Assembly: GCA_040403535.1 (NCBI GenBank)
Contig: JBBAKL010000010.1
Location: 1-64,000 of the forward strand
DNA length: 64,000 bases
Direction: 5' to 3'
DNA from: JAHEYG01 sp040403535
GTDB taxonomy: Bacteria > Bacteroidota > Bacteroidia > B-17B0 > Aurantibacillaceae
A program made the position numbers and the translations under genes. This document shows positions 33,808-43,460 of this stretch, piece after piece. The notes beneath the pieces were generated by a model. That model had not been told where the DNA came from. It saw only the letters and a program-made list of their open reading frames with translations, and searched no databases. Positions within the stretch are counted from its first letter, which is position 1; each line of letters starts with the position of its first letter.

Positions 33808-35391
33808 ATGGCGGAAATAGTTCGCATGCCAAAACTAAGTGATACCATGACCGAGGGCGTGGTAGCTAAATGGCATAAAAAAATTGGAGATAAAGTAAAG
33901 AGCGGTGATTTATTGGCGGATATCGAAACCGATAAAGCAACTATGGAATTTGAATCGTTTCAAGACGGCGTATTATTACACATCGGTATAGCTGAAAAGC
34001 AAGCCGCTCCAGTCGATTCAATACTTGCTATTCTGGGTAAAGAAGGTGAGGATATTAGCGCACTACTTGCAGGCGGTTCAGATGAAAGTTCTTCTGAAAA
34101 AACAGAAACGCACGTACATTCTGATGATACTTTTCCTGTTTCTAAAGCAGAATTACCATCAGGTATTGAAGTAGTTCGCATGCCTAAATTAAGTGATACC
34201 ATGACCGAAGGCGTGGTAGCAAAGTGGCATAAGAAAGTTGGAGACAAAGTAAAGAGCGGAGAATTGTTAGCAGACATTGAAACCGATAAAGCCACAATGG
34301 AGTTTGAATCTTTTCAGGATGGTGTATTAATACATATTGGTGTTGAGGCAGGTAAGAGCGCTCCTGTTGATAGCGTACTAGCCGTTTTAGGTAAAGGTGG
34401 TGAAGATGTTAATGCTATTCTTGCTTCTTTATCAAACGGATCTGGAAGCAAGCAGGAAACCGTTAGTAAGCCGGTTGCAACAACGACACACGTGACAGCC
34501 CCGGTTACCACAACTGTTTCTTCAGCTACAAGTAACAAAACTGCAAATGGTCGTGTAAAAGCCTCTCCATTAGCGAAAGCCTTAGCAAAAGAGAAAGGAA
34601 TAGATATTAGCATGGTAAATGGAACCGGTGAAAACGGACGTGTTACCAAAAAGGATATCGAATCATTTACTCCGGGTGCTTCCAAAAAAGCATTTTTCAC
34701 AGGAGGAAAAGAAAGTTATACGGATGAACCGGCATCGCAAATGCGTAAAACCATTGCCCGTCGCTTATTAGAAAGCAAAAATGGCGCCCCACATTTCTAT
34801 TTAACTATTGAAGCAGATATGGATAATGCTATCGCTTCGCGTAATGCTATTAATCAGGTGAGTGATGTAAAAATTTCATTCAATGATTTAGTGATTAAGG
34901 CATGTGCAGCTGCATTACGCAAACACCCGCGTGTAAACAGTTATTGGATGGGCGATAAAATTCGCATCAACAATCACATTCATATTGGTGTTGCGGTTGC
35001 TGTAGAAGATGGATTGCTGGTTCCTGTTGTTCGTTTTGCTGATGAGAAGTCGTTACAACAAGTAGCAGCTGAAATCAAAGATTTAGGCAAGCGCGCTAAA
35101 GAGAAAAAATTACAACCTCAGGATTGGGAAGGAAATACATTTACGGTTTCTAATTTAGGAATGTTTGGCATCGAAGAATTTACATCTATCATTAATTCTC
35201 CTGAATCCTGTATATTATCTGTTGGTGCCATTCGTCAGGTTCCTGTTGTAAAAAATGGTGCAGTAGTGCCGGGGAACGTCATGAAAGTAACATTGGCATG
35301 CGATCACAGAAGCGTGGATGGTGCAACAGGCGCAGCATTTTTACAGACTTTAAAAATGTATTTGGAAAATCCTATTGCTACATTAATTTAA
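33808..35391 (+). CDS. pdhC: Dihydrolipoamide acetyltransferase (E2) with two lipoyl domains
   Basis: E2 of the pyruvate dehydrogenase complex. The 527-residue protein has two nearly identical lipoyl domains (residues 1-79 and 119-197). The lipoylated Lys43 and Lys161 lie in DIETDKATMEFES. An E1/E3-binding domain (about 255-290, SPLAKALAKEKGID) and the acetyltransferase domain with DHRSVDGATGAAFL near the C-terminus follow. The linkers are Ala/Ser/Thr rich. Two lipoyl domains are within the known range for E2. Confidence 0.93.
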   Translation: MAEIVRMPKLSDTMTEGVVAKWHKKIGDKVKSGDLLADIETDKATMEFESFQDGVLLHIGIAEKQAAPVDSILAILGKEGEDISALLAGGSDESSSEKTETHVHSDDTFPVSKAELPSGIEVVRMPKLSDTMTEGVVAKWHKKVGDKVKSGELLADIETDKATMEFESFQDGVLIHIGVEAGKSAPVDSVLAVLGKGGEDVNAILASLSNGSGSKQETVSKPVATTTHVTAPVTTTVSSATSNKTANGRVKASPLAKALAKEKGIDISMVNGTGENGRVTKKDIESFTPGASKKAFFTGGKESYTDEPASQMRKTIARRLLESKNGAPHFYLTIEADMDNAIASRNAINQVSDVKISFNDLVIKACAAALRKHPRVNSYWMGDKIRINNHIHIGVAVAVEDGLLVPVVRFADEKSLQQVAAEIKDLGKRAKEKKLQPQDWEGNTFTVSNLGMFGIEEFTSIINSPESCILSVGAIRQVPVVKNGAVVPGNVMKVTLACDHRSVDGATGAAFLQTLKMYLENPIATLI

Positions 35392-35422
35392 ATATTACCA
35401 ACTCCAAATTACGAACTTTTAT

Positions 35423-36181
35423 ATGGATGCATTTGTAAAATCAGAAATTAAAAACGGAATTGGAACGATAACATTTTTTCATCCGCAAAGTAACTCTATG
35501 CCTGGCGCACAATTGCGTAATTTAGCTGCGGAAGTGGAGAAGTTGGGTAAAGATGATAATTGCAAAGTCATTGTTTTAAAAAGCGAAGGCGATAAAGCAT
35601 TTTGTGCCGGCGCTAGTTTCGATGAATTAATTCAAATTAAAGATATTGATACCGGATTAAAATTCTTTTCTGGTTTTGCAGCGGTGATTAACGCCATGCG
35701 CAAAGCTCCAAAGTTTGTTTTAGCTCGCGTTCAAGGTAAAGCGGTTGGAGGAGGCGTAGGTATTGCTTCCGCTGCAGATTACACTTACGCTGTAAATGGC
35801 GCCTCTGTAAAATTGAGTGAGTTGGCTGTAGGAATTGGTCCGTTTGTGGTTGGTCCGGCAGTAGAACGCAAAGTTGGTGCATCCGCTTTTTGTCAACTAA
35901 CTATTAATGCTACCGAATGGCAAAGTGCGCAATGGGCAAAAGAAAAAGGATTATATGCAGAATTGTTTTCCAATGCTGAGGAAATGGATAAAGCGATTGA
36001 AGGTTTAGCGGGAAGATTAGCTACAAGTAATCCTGAAGCAATGGCGATGTTAAAGAAGATCATGTGGGAAGGAACTGAGAATTGGGATCAGCTTTTAATT
36101 GAGCGCGCCGGCATGAGCGGAACATTGGTGTTGTCGGAATTCACCATAAATGCCATCAATAAGTTTAAGCAAAAAGCCTAA
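35423..36181 (+). CDS. Enoyl-CoA hydratase/isomerase family protein
   Basis: A 252-residue crotonase-fold protein. The oxyanion-hole motifs are CAGASFDEL and GKAVGGGVGIASAADY. A typical catalytic Glu is not clear in SELAVGIGPFVV. The exact substrate is unknown. It follows the E2 gene by 31 bases and ends at a terminator, so it may be co-transcribed with the dehydrogenase genes. Confidence 0.8.
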   Translation: MDAFVKSEIKNGIGTITFFHPQSNSMPGAQLRNLAAEVEKLGKDDNCKVIVLKSEGDKAFCAGASFDELIQIKDIDTGLKFFSGFAAVINAMRKAPKFVLARVQGKAVGGGVGIASAADYTYAVNGASVKLSELAVGIGPFVVGPAVERKVGASAFCQLTINATEWQSAQWAKEKGLYAELFSNAEEMDKAIEGLAGRLATSNPEAMAMLKKIMWEGTENWDQLLIERAGMSGTLVLSEFTINAINKFKQKA

Positions 36182-36188
36182 TAAACTG

Positions 36189-36210
36189 CCCCGATTAATC
36201 GGGGTTTTTT
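36189..36210 (+). terminator. Terminator after the crotonase gene
   Basis: Perfect palindrome CCCCGATTAATCGGGG followed by eight T (36205-36212). It separates the crotonase gene from the decayed hydrolase. Confidence 0.85.
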
Positions 36211-36212
36211 TT

Positions 36213-36895
36213 ATAAAAAATATTATTTTACTACATGGTGCCATTGGCGCTTCCAATCAGTTATAGCCTCTTGCGATTGAGCTTAGGAAATCTGGCTTCA
36301 TAACTCATGCATTGGATGTTTCGGATCATGGCGCAAAAGATTTTTCTAACGGTTTTGGTATAGCGGCTTTTTCAAAGGAACTTCACGAATTTATTCTAAA
36401 AAATAAATTGGAAAAGACTTCTGTATTCGGGTACAGTATGGGTGCTTATGTAGCTCTTTATTTATCTTCCCAACATCCTGAAATATTGGGAAACATAATT
36501 ACTTTGGGAACTAAATTTTCATGGTCACCCGAAATTGCCGAGAAAGAAATTAAAATGTTAGATCCTGAAATAATTAAGGAGAAAGTCCCCAAATTTGCCT
36601 TATCCCTTGAAAAACGTCATAGCGACAATTGGATTATCTTATTGAATAAAACCGCAGAGATGATTTTGGAATTGGTAAATGCAACTTGTTAATGGAGTCA
36701 GAATTATCAAAAATTGACAATAAAGTGGCGGTAGGATTAGCAGATAACGACACAATAGTTTCTGAGGATGAAACCAATCATGTAGTAAATCATTTAAAAA
36801 AAGCTGAGCGATATACACTTCAAAACACCAAGCATCCGATTGAAACGATTGATGTGATTAGCTTAAGCGAAATAATTAAAAAATACATTTCCTGA
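36213..36895 (+). pseudogene. Decayed alpha/beta hydrolase
   Basis: Translated in one frame from 36213, the region reads KNIILLHGAIGASNQL, then an in-frame TAG at 36264-36266. It continues as a hydrolase with the nucleophile motif GYSMGAY (Ser at about 36433) and then shifts frame near 36685 (equivalent to losing one base) into LLMESELSKIDNKVAVGLAD, which carries the acid and His region (NTKHPIET). The first codon is ATA, so the start also looks lost. Three defects together argue for a pseudogene. A sequencing error could explain one of them. Confidence 0.8.
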
Positions 36896-37672
36896 TTATT
36901 CGCCTTTAAATTCAGGCTTACGTTTTTCTAAAAAGGCTTTTACTCCTTCATTGTAATCGTAAGTAGCGGCTGCCTCGGTTTGAATTGAGCCTTCAAGTTG
37001 TAATTGCTTTTCGTATGTGTTATAAAAACTCTCGTTTAACAAACGTTTGGTTAAGCCGATGCCCTTAGTTGGCATATCTGCTACTCCGGCAGCCAATTTT
37101 AATACATCCTGCATGAATGTGGGATCTTCATATACTTTATAGATCATGCCCATTTGCAATGCATCGGCAGAAGTTACTTTGTCGCCTGTAATCATTAATG
37201 CGGAGGCTCTTTGAAATCCGATTAGGCGCGGCAAGAAAAACGTTCCTCCGCTATCCGGAATTAAACCAATTTTACTAAATGCCTGAATAAAACTTGCTGA
37301 AGCAGTTGCAGTAACAATATCACAAGCTAAAGCAATATTGGCACCCGCACCGGCAGCAACACCATTTACCGCTGCTATTATTGGTTTTTCAATTCTACGT
37401 AAGCGCATTACAATTGGATTGTAATGTTCATCCACAATTTTTTTAATTCCCGGACCATTTGGATCAATTGCTTCGCTTAAATCTTGTCCGGCGCAAAAGG
37501 CCTTGCCGTTTCCGGTTAATATAATAGCGCGGCAATTTTTATCGTTCTCGGCTTCATCTAATGCGGCATGCAATGCTAAAGCCATTTCACGGTTAAAGCT
37601 GTTAAATTTATCAGGGCGGTTAAATGTGATAACCGTTACTTTGTCTTTTTTTTCGGAAGTTATAAAACTCAT
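36896..37672 (-). CDS. paaG: Enoyl-CoA hydratase/isomerase, PaaG-like
   Basis: The 258-residue crotonase-fold protein resembles PaaG/PaaB of phenylacetate breakdown: NRPDKFNSFN, CAGQDLSEA and AAVNGVAAGAGANIALACD (oxyanion hole), IGLIPDSGGTFFLPRLIG, and C-terminal FLEKRKPEFKG. No other phenylacetate genes are in view. A function in general beta-oxidation cannot be excluded. It is 11 bases upstream of arginase's stop on the same strand. Confidence 0.7.
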   Translation of the reverse strand: MSFITSEKKDKVTVITFNRPDKFNSFNREMALALHAALDEAENDKNCRAIILTGNGKAFCAGQDLSEAIDPNGPGIKKIVDEHYNPIVMRLRRIEKPIIAAVNGVAAGAGANIALACDIVTATASASFIQAFSKIGLIPDSGGTFFLPRLIGFQRASALMITGDKVTSADALQMGMIYKVYEDPTFMQDVLKLAAGVADMPTKGIGLTKRLLNESFYNTYEKQLQLEGSIQTEAAATYDYNEGVKAFLEKRKPEFKGE

Positions 37673-37683
37673 AATTTTATTTA

Positions 37684-38646
37684 TTAGAAGTCGTGACTTA
37701 ATTGATTAGTTGCTTTTTGTAAAATTTCAAAAGCATTTTCCGCCATTAAATTTTCTTTATCTAAAGTTGGATTTATTTCAACCATTTCGAAACAACAGAT
37801 TTTTTTACTTCGCATGATGTAGTAAATTAAATTGCCAGCTTCTTTTTCGGTAATACCGTTTGGAACCGGAGTTCCTGTTCCGCTTGATATGCGAGAATCC
37901 ATGCTGTCTACATCAAAGCTTACGTAAATTAAATCGCAATGGTCTAAATAATTTAACGATTCAATTGCCACACGTTCTACCGCTTTTTTACGAATTTCTT
38001 GTAAGTTAAATACACGTATTTTATGCTTCTTAATTACATAATCTTCCTGTGGTTCAAAATCGCGCAGAGCAACAAAAACCAAATCGTTTGGTTGAATTTT
38101 TGGGTTGATGCCGCCTAATCCTTTTAATTTTTCCCAGTACTCAACTGTTTCATCGTCGGGTTTATTTTGCTGACGGTCTTTGTTGTCTTCACCTAACACA
38201 CATGCTAAAGGCATACCGTGCATGTTTCCACTAGGGGTTGTATAAGGACTGTGTAAATCAGCGTGTGCGTCAATCCAAATGACACCCAGACGTTTTTGAG
38301 GATAGGCCATTCTTATACCTGAAATCGTTCCAAGTGCCGAACTATGATCGCCTGCTAACACAATAGGAACTTCGTCTTTGGTGAGAATCTTAGAGATTTC
38401 TTTTGCCAAACGTTCGTTTAGGTTGTAAATACCTTTAATACGCTTTGCATAATCGTTTACAACCGGCTCTAAAAGTAAATTGTTCTCATTTGGAATTTCT
38501 ACTGTTTTAAATTTCTTAAAAAACGGACTACCAAAGTCAAGGGCAGCTATCTTAATAGCGTCTATTCCCATACTAGCGCCTCGTGTACCGGCACCAATTT
38601 CGCTTTTAACTTCAACTATTCGGATAGGTTTTATCATTGCTTTCAT
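37684..38646 (-). CDS. rocF: Arginase
   Basis: Arginase hydrolyses arginine to ornithine and urea. The 320-residue protein carries the binuclear manganese motifs GDHSSALG, WIDAHADLHSP and SFDVDSMDSRI. The C-terminal EMVEINPTLD matches the family. It is divergent from an arginine decarboxylase gene, so one intergenic region could control two alternative routes from arginine. A second ATG 9 bases in is an alternative start. Confidence 0.92.
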   Translation of the reverse strand: MKAMIKPIRIVEVKSEIGAGTRGASMGIDAIKIAALDFGSPFFKKFKTVEIPNENNLLLEPVVNDYAKRIKGIYNLNERLAKEISKILTKDEVPIVLAGDHSSALGTISGIRMAYPQKRLGVIWIDAHADLHSPYTTPSGNMHGMPLACVLGEDNKDRQQNKPDDETVEYWEKLKGLGGINPKIQPNDLVFVALRDFEPQEDYVIKKHKIRVFNLQEIRKKAVERVAIESLNYLDHCDLIYVSFDVDSMDSRISSGTGTPVPNGITEKEAGNLIYYIMRSKKICCFEMVEINPTLDKENLMAENAFEILQKATNQLSHDF

Positions 38647-38732
38647 ATATTTTACATTCTTAACATATGGTTAAAGTAAATTACTTACTTTAGCCAAAAA
38701 TTTACAAAGTAGCTCACTTACTTCTTTAAAAA

Positions 38733-40130
38733 ATGGATAATACATACTCAGATTTAATTCATCAAACGTTTAATTTTCCGCAAGAAGGTTTTGATGTGAA
38801 AGACAACGAACTGTATTTCAATGATATACCTTTAATGGGTATTATTAAGCAGTACGGAACGCCATTAAAAATATCGTATTTACCAAAAATCAGCTCTCAA
38901 ATTCAGAAGGCCAAGCGTTTATTTAATGTAGCAATGGCTAAAGCCGATTATAAAGGCAAATACATTTATTGCTATTGCACCAAAAGTTCTCACTTTTCGT
39001 TTGTACTCGACGAAATTCTCAAAAATGAAGTGCATTTAGAGACTTCATCGGCGTATGATATCCAAATTATCAAAGAACAATACAAAAAAAAGAAGCTAAC
39101 CAAAGATACGTATATTATTTGTAACGGGTATAAGCGTACACTCTATAAACAGTACATTACAGAACTGATTAACGATAATTTTAATGTTATCCCGGTATTG
39201 GATCATTTAGATGAATTTGACTATTACAAAAGGCATGTGAAAGCCGAAAAGTGCAAGCTGGGGATACGCATCAGTACTGAAGAAGAACCTTCCTTTGCTT
39301 TCTATTCATCCCGTCTGGGTATTCGCTATACTGATATCTTAAGTTTGTATAAGGAGAAGATTCAAGCCAACCCAAAGTTTGAATTGAAACTGCTCCACTT
39401 CTTTATAAACACCGGAATTAAGGATACTATTTATTATTGGACCGAATTAAACAAATGTTTAAGTATCTATCTAGAATTAAAGAAGATATGCCCTACCCTC
39501 GATTCATTAAATATTGGCGGAGGTATGCCAATACGCACATCATTGGGTTTTGAATACGATTATGAGTATATGATTGAAGAGATTGTAGCTCAGATTAAGA
39601 ACTTCTGTGTGCAAAACGAGATAGATGAACCTAATATTTTTACTGAATTCGGGTCATTTACTGTAGGTGAAAGTGGAGCAACTCTGTATTCTGTTGTAGA
39701 TCAAAAAATGCAGAACGACCGCGAGCGCTGGTACATGATTGATAGCTCTTTTATAACAACTTTACCCGATACCTGGGGCATTAATCAGCGCTTTATCTTA
39801 ATGGCCATTAACCATTGGGATAAGCCGTATGTGCCCGTAAACCTTGGTGGATTAACCTGCGATAGCATGGATTATTACAACAGTGAAGCGCATACCAATC
39901 AGGTGTTTTTACCTAAAATAGATCGTCAGGAAAAGCAGCCTTTGTACATCGGCTTCTTCCATACCGGCGCTTATCAGGAGGCATTAAGTGGCTACGGCGG
40001 AACACAACATTGTTTAATTCCTGCGCCTAAACATGTTTTAATAGATCGTACAGAAGACGGAGAAATAACTACGCGATTATTTGCAAAGGAACAAAGCTAT
40101 AAGTCGATGCTGAAAATTTTGGGGTATTAA
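38733..40130 (+). CDS. speA: Arginine decarboxylase, PLP fold type III (short form)
   Basis: The 465-residue protein has a fold-III PLP barrel: YGTPLKISYLPKI, CTKSSHFSFVLDE (PLP region), HLETSSAYDIQIIKE, LNIGGGMPIRTSL and EFGSFTVGESGATL. The C-terminal strands include GLTCDSMDYY (family Cys/Asp) and GFFHTGAYQEALSGYGG. It is shorter than Escherichia SpeA but fits proteins of Bacteroidota annotated as arginine decarboxylase. Divergent arginase supports an arginine substrate; agmatine formation is inferred. Confidence 0.75.
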   Translation: MDNTYSDLIHQTFNFPQEGFDVKDNELYFNDIPLMGIIKQYGTPLKISYLPKISSQIQKAKRLFNVAMAKADYKGKYIYCYCTKSSHFSFVLDEILKNEVHLETSSAYDIQIIKEQYKKKKLTKDTYIICNGYKRTLYKQYITELINDNFNVIPVLDHLDEFDYYKRHVKAEKCKLGIRISTEEEPSFAFYSSRLGIRYTDILSLYKEKIQANPKFELKLLHFFINTGIKDTIYYWTELNKCLSIYLELKKICPTLDSLNIGGGMPIRTSLGFEYDYEYMIEEIVAQIKNFCVQNEIDEPNIFTEFGSFTVGESGATLYSVVDQKMQNDRERWYMIDSSFITTLPDTWGINQRFILMAINHWDKPYVPVNLGGLTCDSMDYYNSEAHTNQVFLPKIDRQEKQPLYIGFFHTGAYQEALSGYGGTQHCLIPAPKHVLIDRTEDGEITTRLFAKEQSYKSMLKILGY

Positions 40131-40157
40131 AATCTGGATTTTAATAATAAACACAAT

Positions 40158-40192
40158 AAAAAAACCGCGGTCATTTGACTCGCGGTTTTTTA
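40158..40192. terminator. Bidirectional terminator between speA and rpmH
   Basis: A stem AAAAACCGCG / CGCGGTTTTT is flanked by A on one side and T on the other, so it can end both the speA and rpmH transcripts. Confidence 0.8.
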
Positions 40193-40222
40193 TTAACCTA
40201 TGAAAACAAAAACATTAATTTC

Positions 40223-40384
40223 TTACTGACGTTTGTGTAGCTTTTCGCTAGAAACGGTTAATTTTTTACGGCCTCTTTTACGGCGTGCTGCTAAAACTCG
40301 GCGGCCATTGGCTGTAGCCATACGCTCACGAAATCCATGCTTGTTTCTTCTCTTGCGTTGCGATGGTTGGAAAGTGCGTTTCAT
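40223..40384 (-). CDS. rpmH: 50S ribosomal protein L34
   Basis: A 53-residue protein (MKRTFQPSQRKRRNKHGFRE..., then ATANGRRVLAARRKRGRKKL) clearly matches L34, with the universal KRTFQPS start and RRVLAARRRKGRKxL core. Its short length explains why it is easily missed. It is not next to rnpA here, as in many Bacteroidota. Confidence 0.97.
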   Translation of the reverse strand: MKRTFQPSQRKRRNKHGFRERMATANGRRVLAARRKRGRKKLTVSSEKLHKRQ

Positions 40385-40527
40385 TGTATATAAGTTTTAA
40401 ATATTCGTTTTTTTAAAATGGACTGCAAATATAAAGAGTTTTTAGTATCCGACAAACATTTCAACAAAATTTAGTTAAAAATGCCATAAAAACATCAAAT
40501 TTAGATGTTTAGCCTGTAAAATTCAGG

Positions 40528-40535
40528 TACCTTTG
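40528..40535 (+). promoter_or_regulatory. -7 box (TACCTTTG) of the ABC exporter
   Basis: TACCTTTG matches TAnnTTTG and lies 19 bases before the exporter ATG, giving a leader of about 14 nt. A -33 TTTG is not obvious. Confidence 0.5.
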
Positions 40536-40554
40536 CTCTTCAAATTAAAGTAAT

Positions 40555-42408
40555 ATGGCTAAAAGTCCTGCCGCAGGCACACGTGGAAAAAGAGTAAGTA
40601 AACGTAATTCGGAAGATCTGCCTAAGGCAAAATTTAATATTGCTAATTTAAAAAAGTCGTTGCGCTTATTTAAATACCTAGGTCCAAATAAATGGAAGTT
40701 TGTTGTTGGAATGTTTTTTTTATTTGGAACAGCAGGTGTTGGTTTATATTTCCCTCTTATTTCAGGTAAAATGTTTGGTTATTTTGGTCAAACCGGAAAA
40801 AGCACCGAACAAATGCACGCTGAGTTGATGGACATTGGCCAGATGTTGCTTTTAATACTGGTTATTCAGGGAGTATTTTCATTTGGTCGTGTGTTTATGT
40901 TTGCTCAGGTAACCGAGAGTATTTTAAAAGGTTTACGAACCGATTCATTCCGACGCATTGTTCAAATGCCGATGGAATTTTTCTCAAAGAATCAGGTAGC
41001 CGAATTAAGCAGTCGCATTGCAACAGACATTAACGTGGTATCGGATGCGTTTACTGTTAATATTGCCGAATTAATTCGCCAGAGCATTGTCGGCTTAGGA
41101 GGATTGGTGTTTATTATTTATTACACTTCTTGGGAAGTGGCACAATTGTTTTTGATTATTATTCCGCCACTTATTGTAATTGCCTTGGTTTTTGGAAAAA
41201 AAATACGCGGATACTCAAAGCAGTTTCAGGATAAAATCGCACAAAGCAATGTAATTGTAGGCGAAGCATTAACCGGAATTGCCAATGTAAAATCTTTCAC
41301 GAATGAAGCTTTTGAAATTAACCGTTACACTGCAAACACCGAAGATGTAAGAAAATTCGGATTGAAGTTTGGAATTTTCAGAGGCTCGTTTATGGCTTTT
41401 ATTGTAACATTCATATTTGGCGCAGTGTTTTTTATTTTATGGCGTATGTTATTGCTAAAAAACAGTGGCGAAATTTCTGCTGAAGAGTTTGGCAAATTCT
41501 TAATGTTATCGTTGTTTGTTGCAGGTTCTTTAGGAGGATTGCCCGATCAAATCGCATCCATTCAGCGTGCAATGGGAGCAAACGAACGCATATTCGAATT
41601 AATTGACGGAAATATTGAAAATATTAATTTAGGAGATAAGAAAACTCATCTTGAACGATTAAAAGGCGAAATTGAATTTAAAAACATCAATTTTACATAT
41701 CCAACCCGTAAAGATTTTGAAGTACTGAAGGATGTGTCATTTAAAATTGAACCTGGTCAAACACTCGCGCTAGTTGGCAGCAGTGGTAGTGGAAAATCTA
41801 CAATAGCATCAATGGTATTGCGTTTTTATGAACCAACATCGGGGGCTTACACTATTGATGGAAAAAAATCTACTGATTACGAATTAACTGCTTTACGTGA
41901 GCAAATGGCCATAGTTCCTCAGGATGTATTACTGTTTGGAGGAAGTATTAAAGAAAATATTTTATATGGAAAGCCGGATGCTACCATGGTTGAAGTAATT
42001 GAAGCAGCAAAAAAGGCGAACGCTTACGACTTCATAATGAGTTTCCCTGAAAAATTTGAAACAGTGGTGGGTGACAGAGGCATACAGTTATCTGGCGGAC
42101 AAAGGCAACGTGTGGCAATTGCCCGTGCCGTATTAAAAAATCCGAGCATATTAATTTTAGATGAAGCTACCAGCAGTTTGGATGCGGAAAGTGAAAGATT
42201 AGTACAGGAAGCTTTAGATAAATTAATGATTGGCAGAACCTCTATTGTGATTGCACACCGTTTATCAACTATCAAAAATGCCGACAAAATTGTGGTGCTT
42301 CACAAAGGAGAAGTAAAAGAAACCGGAACCCATCACGATTTAATCGCCAACGAAAACGGCTTTTATTACAAGCTTAATAAAATGCAATTAGAGTGGGTGA
42401 GGGATTAG
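40555..42408 (+). CDS. ABC exporter, MsbA-like (fused permease and ATPase)
   Basis: The 617-residue protein has six membrane helices (about 50-330) and an ATPase domain with Walker A GSSGSGKSTIA, signature LSGGQRQRVAIARA, Walker B ILDEATSSLD and the His switch (AHRLSTI). MsbA-type exporters flip lipid A or move drugs and peptides. The substrate is unknown. The N-terminal 35 residues are basic and Ser/Gly-rich, unlike Escherichia MsbA. It ends 3 bases into the convergent trpS gene. Confidence 0.9.
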   Translation: MAKSPAAGTRGKRVSKRNSEDLPKAKFNIANLKKSLRLFKYLGPNKWKFVVGMFFLFGTAGVGLYFPLISGKMFGYFGQTGKSTEQMHAELMDIGQMLLLILVIQGVFSFGRVFMFAQVTESILKGLRTDSFRRIVQMPMEFFSKNQVAELSSRIATDINVVSDAFTVNIAELIRQSIVGLGGLVFIIYYTSWEVAQLFLIIIPPLIVIALVFGKKIRGYSKQFQDKIAQSNVIVGEALTGIANVKSFTNEAFEINRYTANTEDVRKFGLKFGIFRGSFMAFIVTFIFGAVFFILWRMLLLKNSGEISAEEFGKFLMLSLFVAGSLGGLPDQIASIQRAMGANERIFELIDGNIENINLGDKKTHLERLKGEIEFKNINFTYPTRKDFEVLKDVSFKIEPGQTLALVGSSGSGKSTIASMVLRFYEPTSGAYTIDGKKSTDYELTALREQMAIVPQDVLLFGGSIKENILYGKPDATMVEVIEAAKKANAYDFIMSFPEKFETVVGDRGIQLSGGQRQRVAIARAVLKNPSILILDEATSSLDAESERLVQEALDKLMIGRTSIVIAHRLSTIKNADKIVVLHKGEVKETGTHHDLIANENGFYYKLNKMQLEWVRD

Positions 42409-43379
42409 GCAAATCCTAATTCTTTTCTCACAACCGCTAATTTTTCTTGCGCGATTTTTTTGGCTTTCGATTCGCCAATACTTAACTCCTCTTCCAGTTT
42501 AGTTGGATGATTCATTAATTCGTTAAATATTTTACGTTGTTCTCCGAATTTTTCTAGTATTAACTCGTATAAGGCTGTTTTTGCATGACCATAACCAAAT
42601 CCGCCTTTCAGATAACTCTGACGTAAATTTTCTGTTTGTTCAGCACTGCCTAATAATTGATATAACTTAAATACATTACAGGTTTCCGGATTTTTAGGTT
42701 CTTCCAAAGGTGTACTGTCGGTTACAACACTCATCACAACTTTTTTTAAATCTTTTTCAGGAATGAAAATATTTATGAAGTTGTTATACGACTTACTCAT
42801 TTTTTGTCCGTCGGTACCCGGCACAATCATTACCCGTTCATCAGTCATAGCCTCAGGAATCACAAAAATTTCTTTCCCAACTCGGTTATTGAAAGCACTT
42901 GCAATGTCTCTTGTCATTTCTAAATGTTGCAGCTGATCTTTACCAACTGGAACGAAATTTGCGTCATACAAAATAATATCTGCCGCCATTAAAACCGGAT
43001 AAGTAAATAAACCAGAATTAACATCTGCTAAACGATTACTCTTGTCTTTAAACGAATGCGCATTTGCCAACATAGGGTATGGTGTAAAGCAATTTAAATA
43101 CCAGGTTAATTCGCAAACTTCCGGTACGCGGCTCTGACGATAAAACATATTTTTAGAGGTATCAAAACCAAAAGCCAGCCATGTTGCAGCTACAGCTCTA
43201 GTACTTTCTATGATAAACTTTGGGTCTTTTACCGAAGTTAGAGTGTGTAAATCGGCAATAAAGAAAAGCGATTCGTTTCTCGGGTTTTTGCTCAATTCAA
43301 TTGCCGGTAAAATTGCACCTAATATGTTACCTAAGTGTGGAACATTGGTGCTTTGAATTCCTGTTAAAATACGTGCCAT
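42405..43379 (-). CDS. trpS: Tryptophanyl-tRNA synthetase
   Basis: The 324-residue class I synthetase has the HIGH-like TNVPHLGN motif near the start and KMSKSYNN as the KMSKS loop, plus ADIILYDANFVPVGKDQLQHLEMTRD. Length is standard for bacterial TrpS. It converges with the ABC exporter gene, overlapping by 4 bases. Confidence 0.96.
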   Translation of the reverse strand: MARILTGIQSTNVPHLGNILGAILPAIELSKNPRNESLFFIADLHTLTSVKDPKFIIESTRAVAATWLAFGFDTSKNMFYRQSRVPEVCELTWYLNCFTPYPMLANAHSFKDKSNRLADVNSGLFTYPVLMAADIILYDANFVPVGKDQLQHLEMTRDIASAFNNRVGKEIFVIPEAMTDERVMIVPGTDGQKMSKSYNNFINIFIPEKDLKKVVMSVVTDSTPLEEPKNPETCNVFKLYQLLGSAEQTENLRQSYLKGGFGYGHAKTALYELILEKFGEQRKIFNELMNHPTKLEEELSIGESKAKKIAQEKLAVVRKELGFA

Positions 43380-43460
43380 AAATTGAATGTAAAATTAGCA
43401 TTTATATTACAAACCTTAATTGTTTTTATTTAGTACCTTTAAGCGCTATTTTTTGCACTA

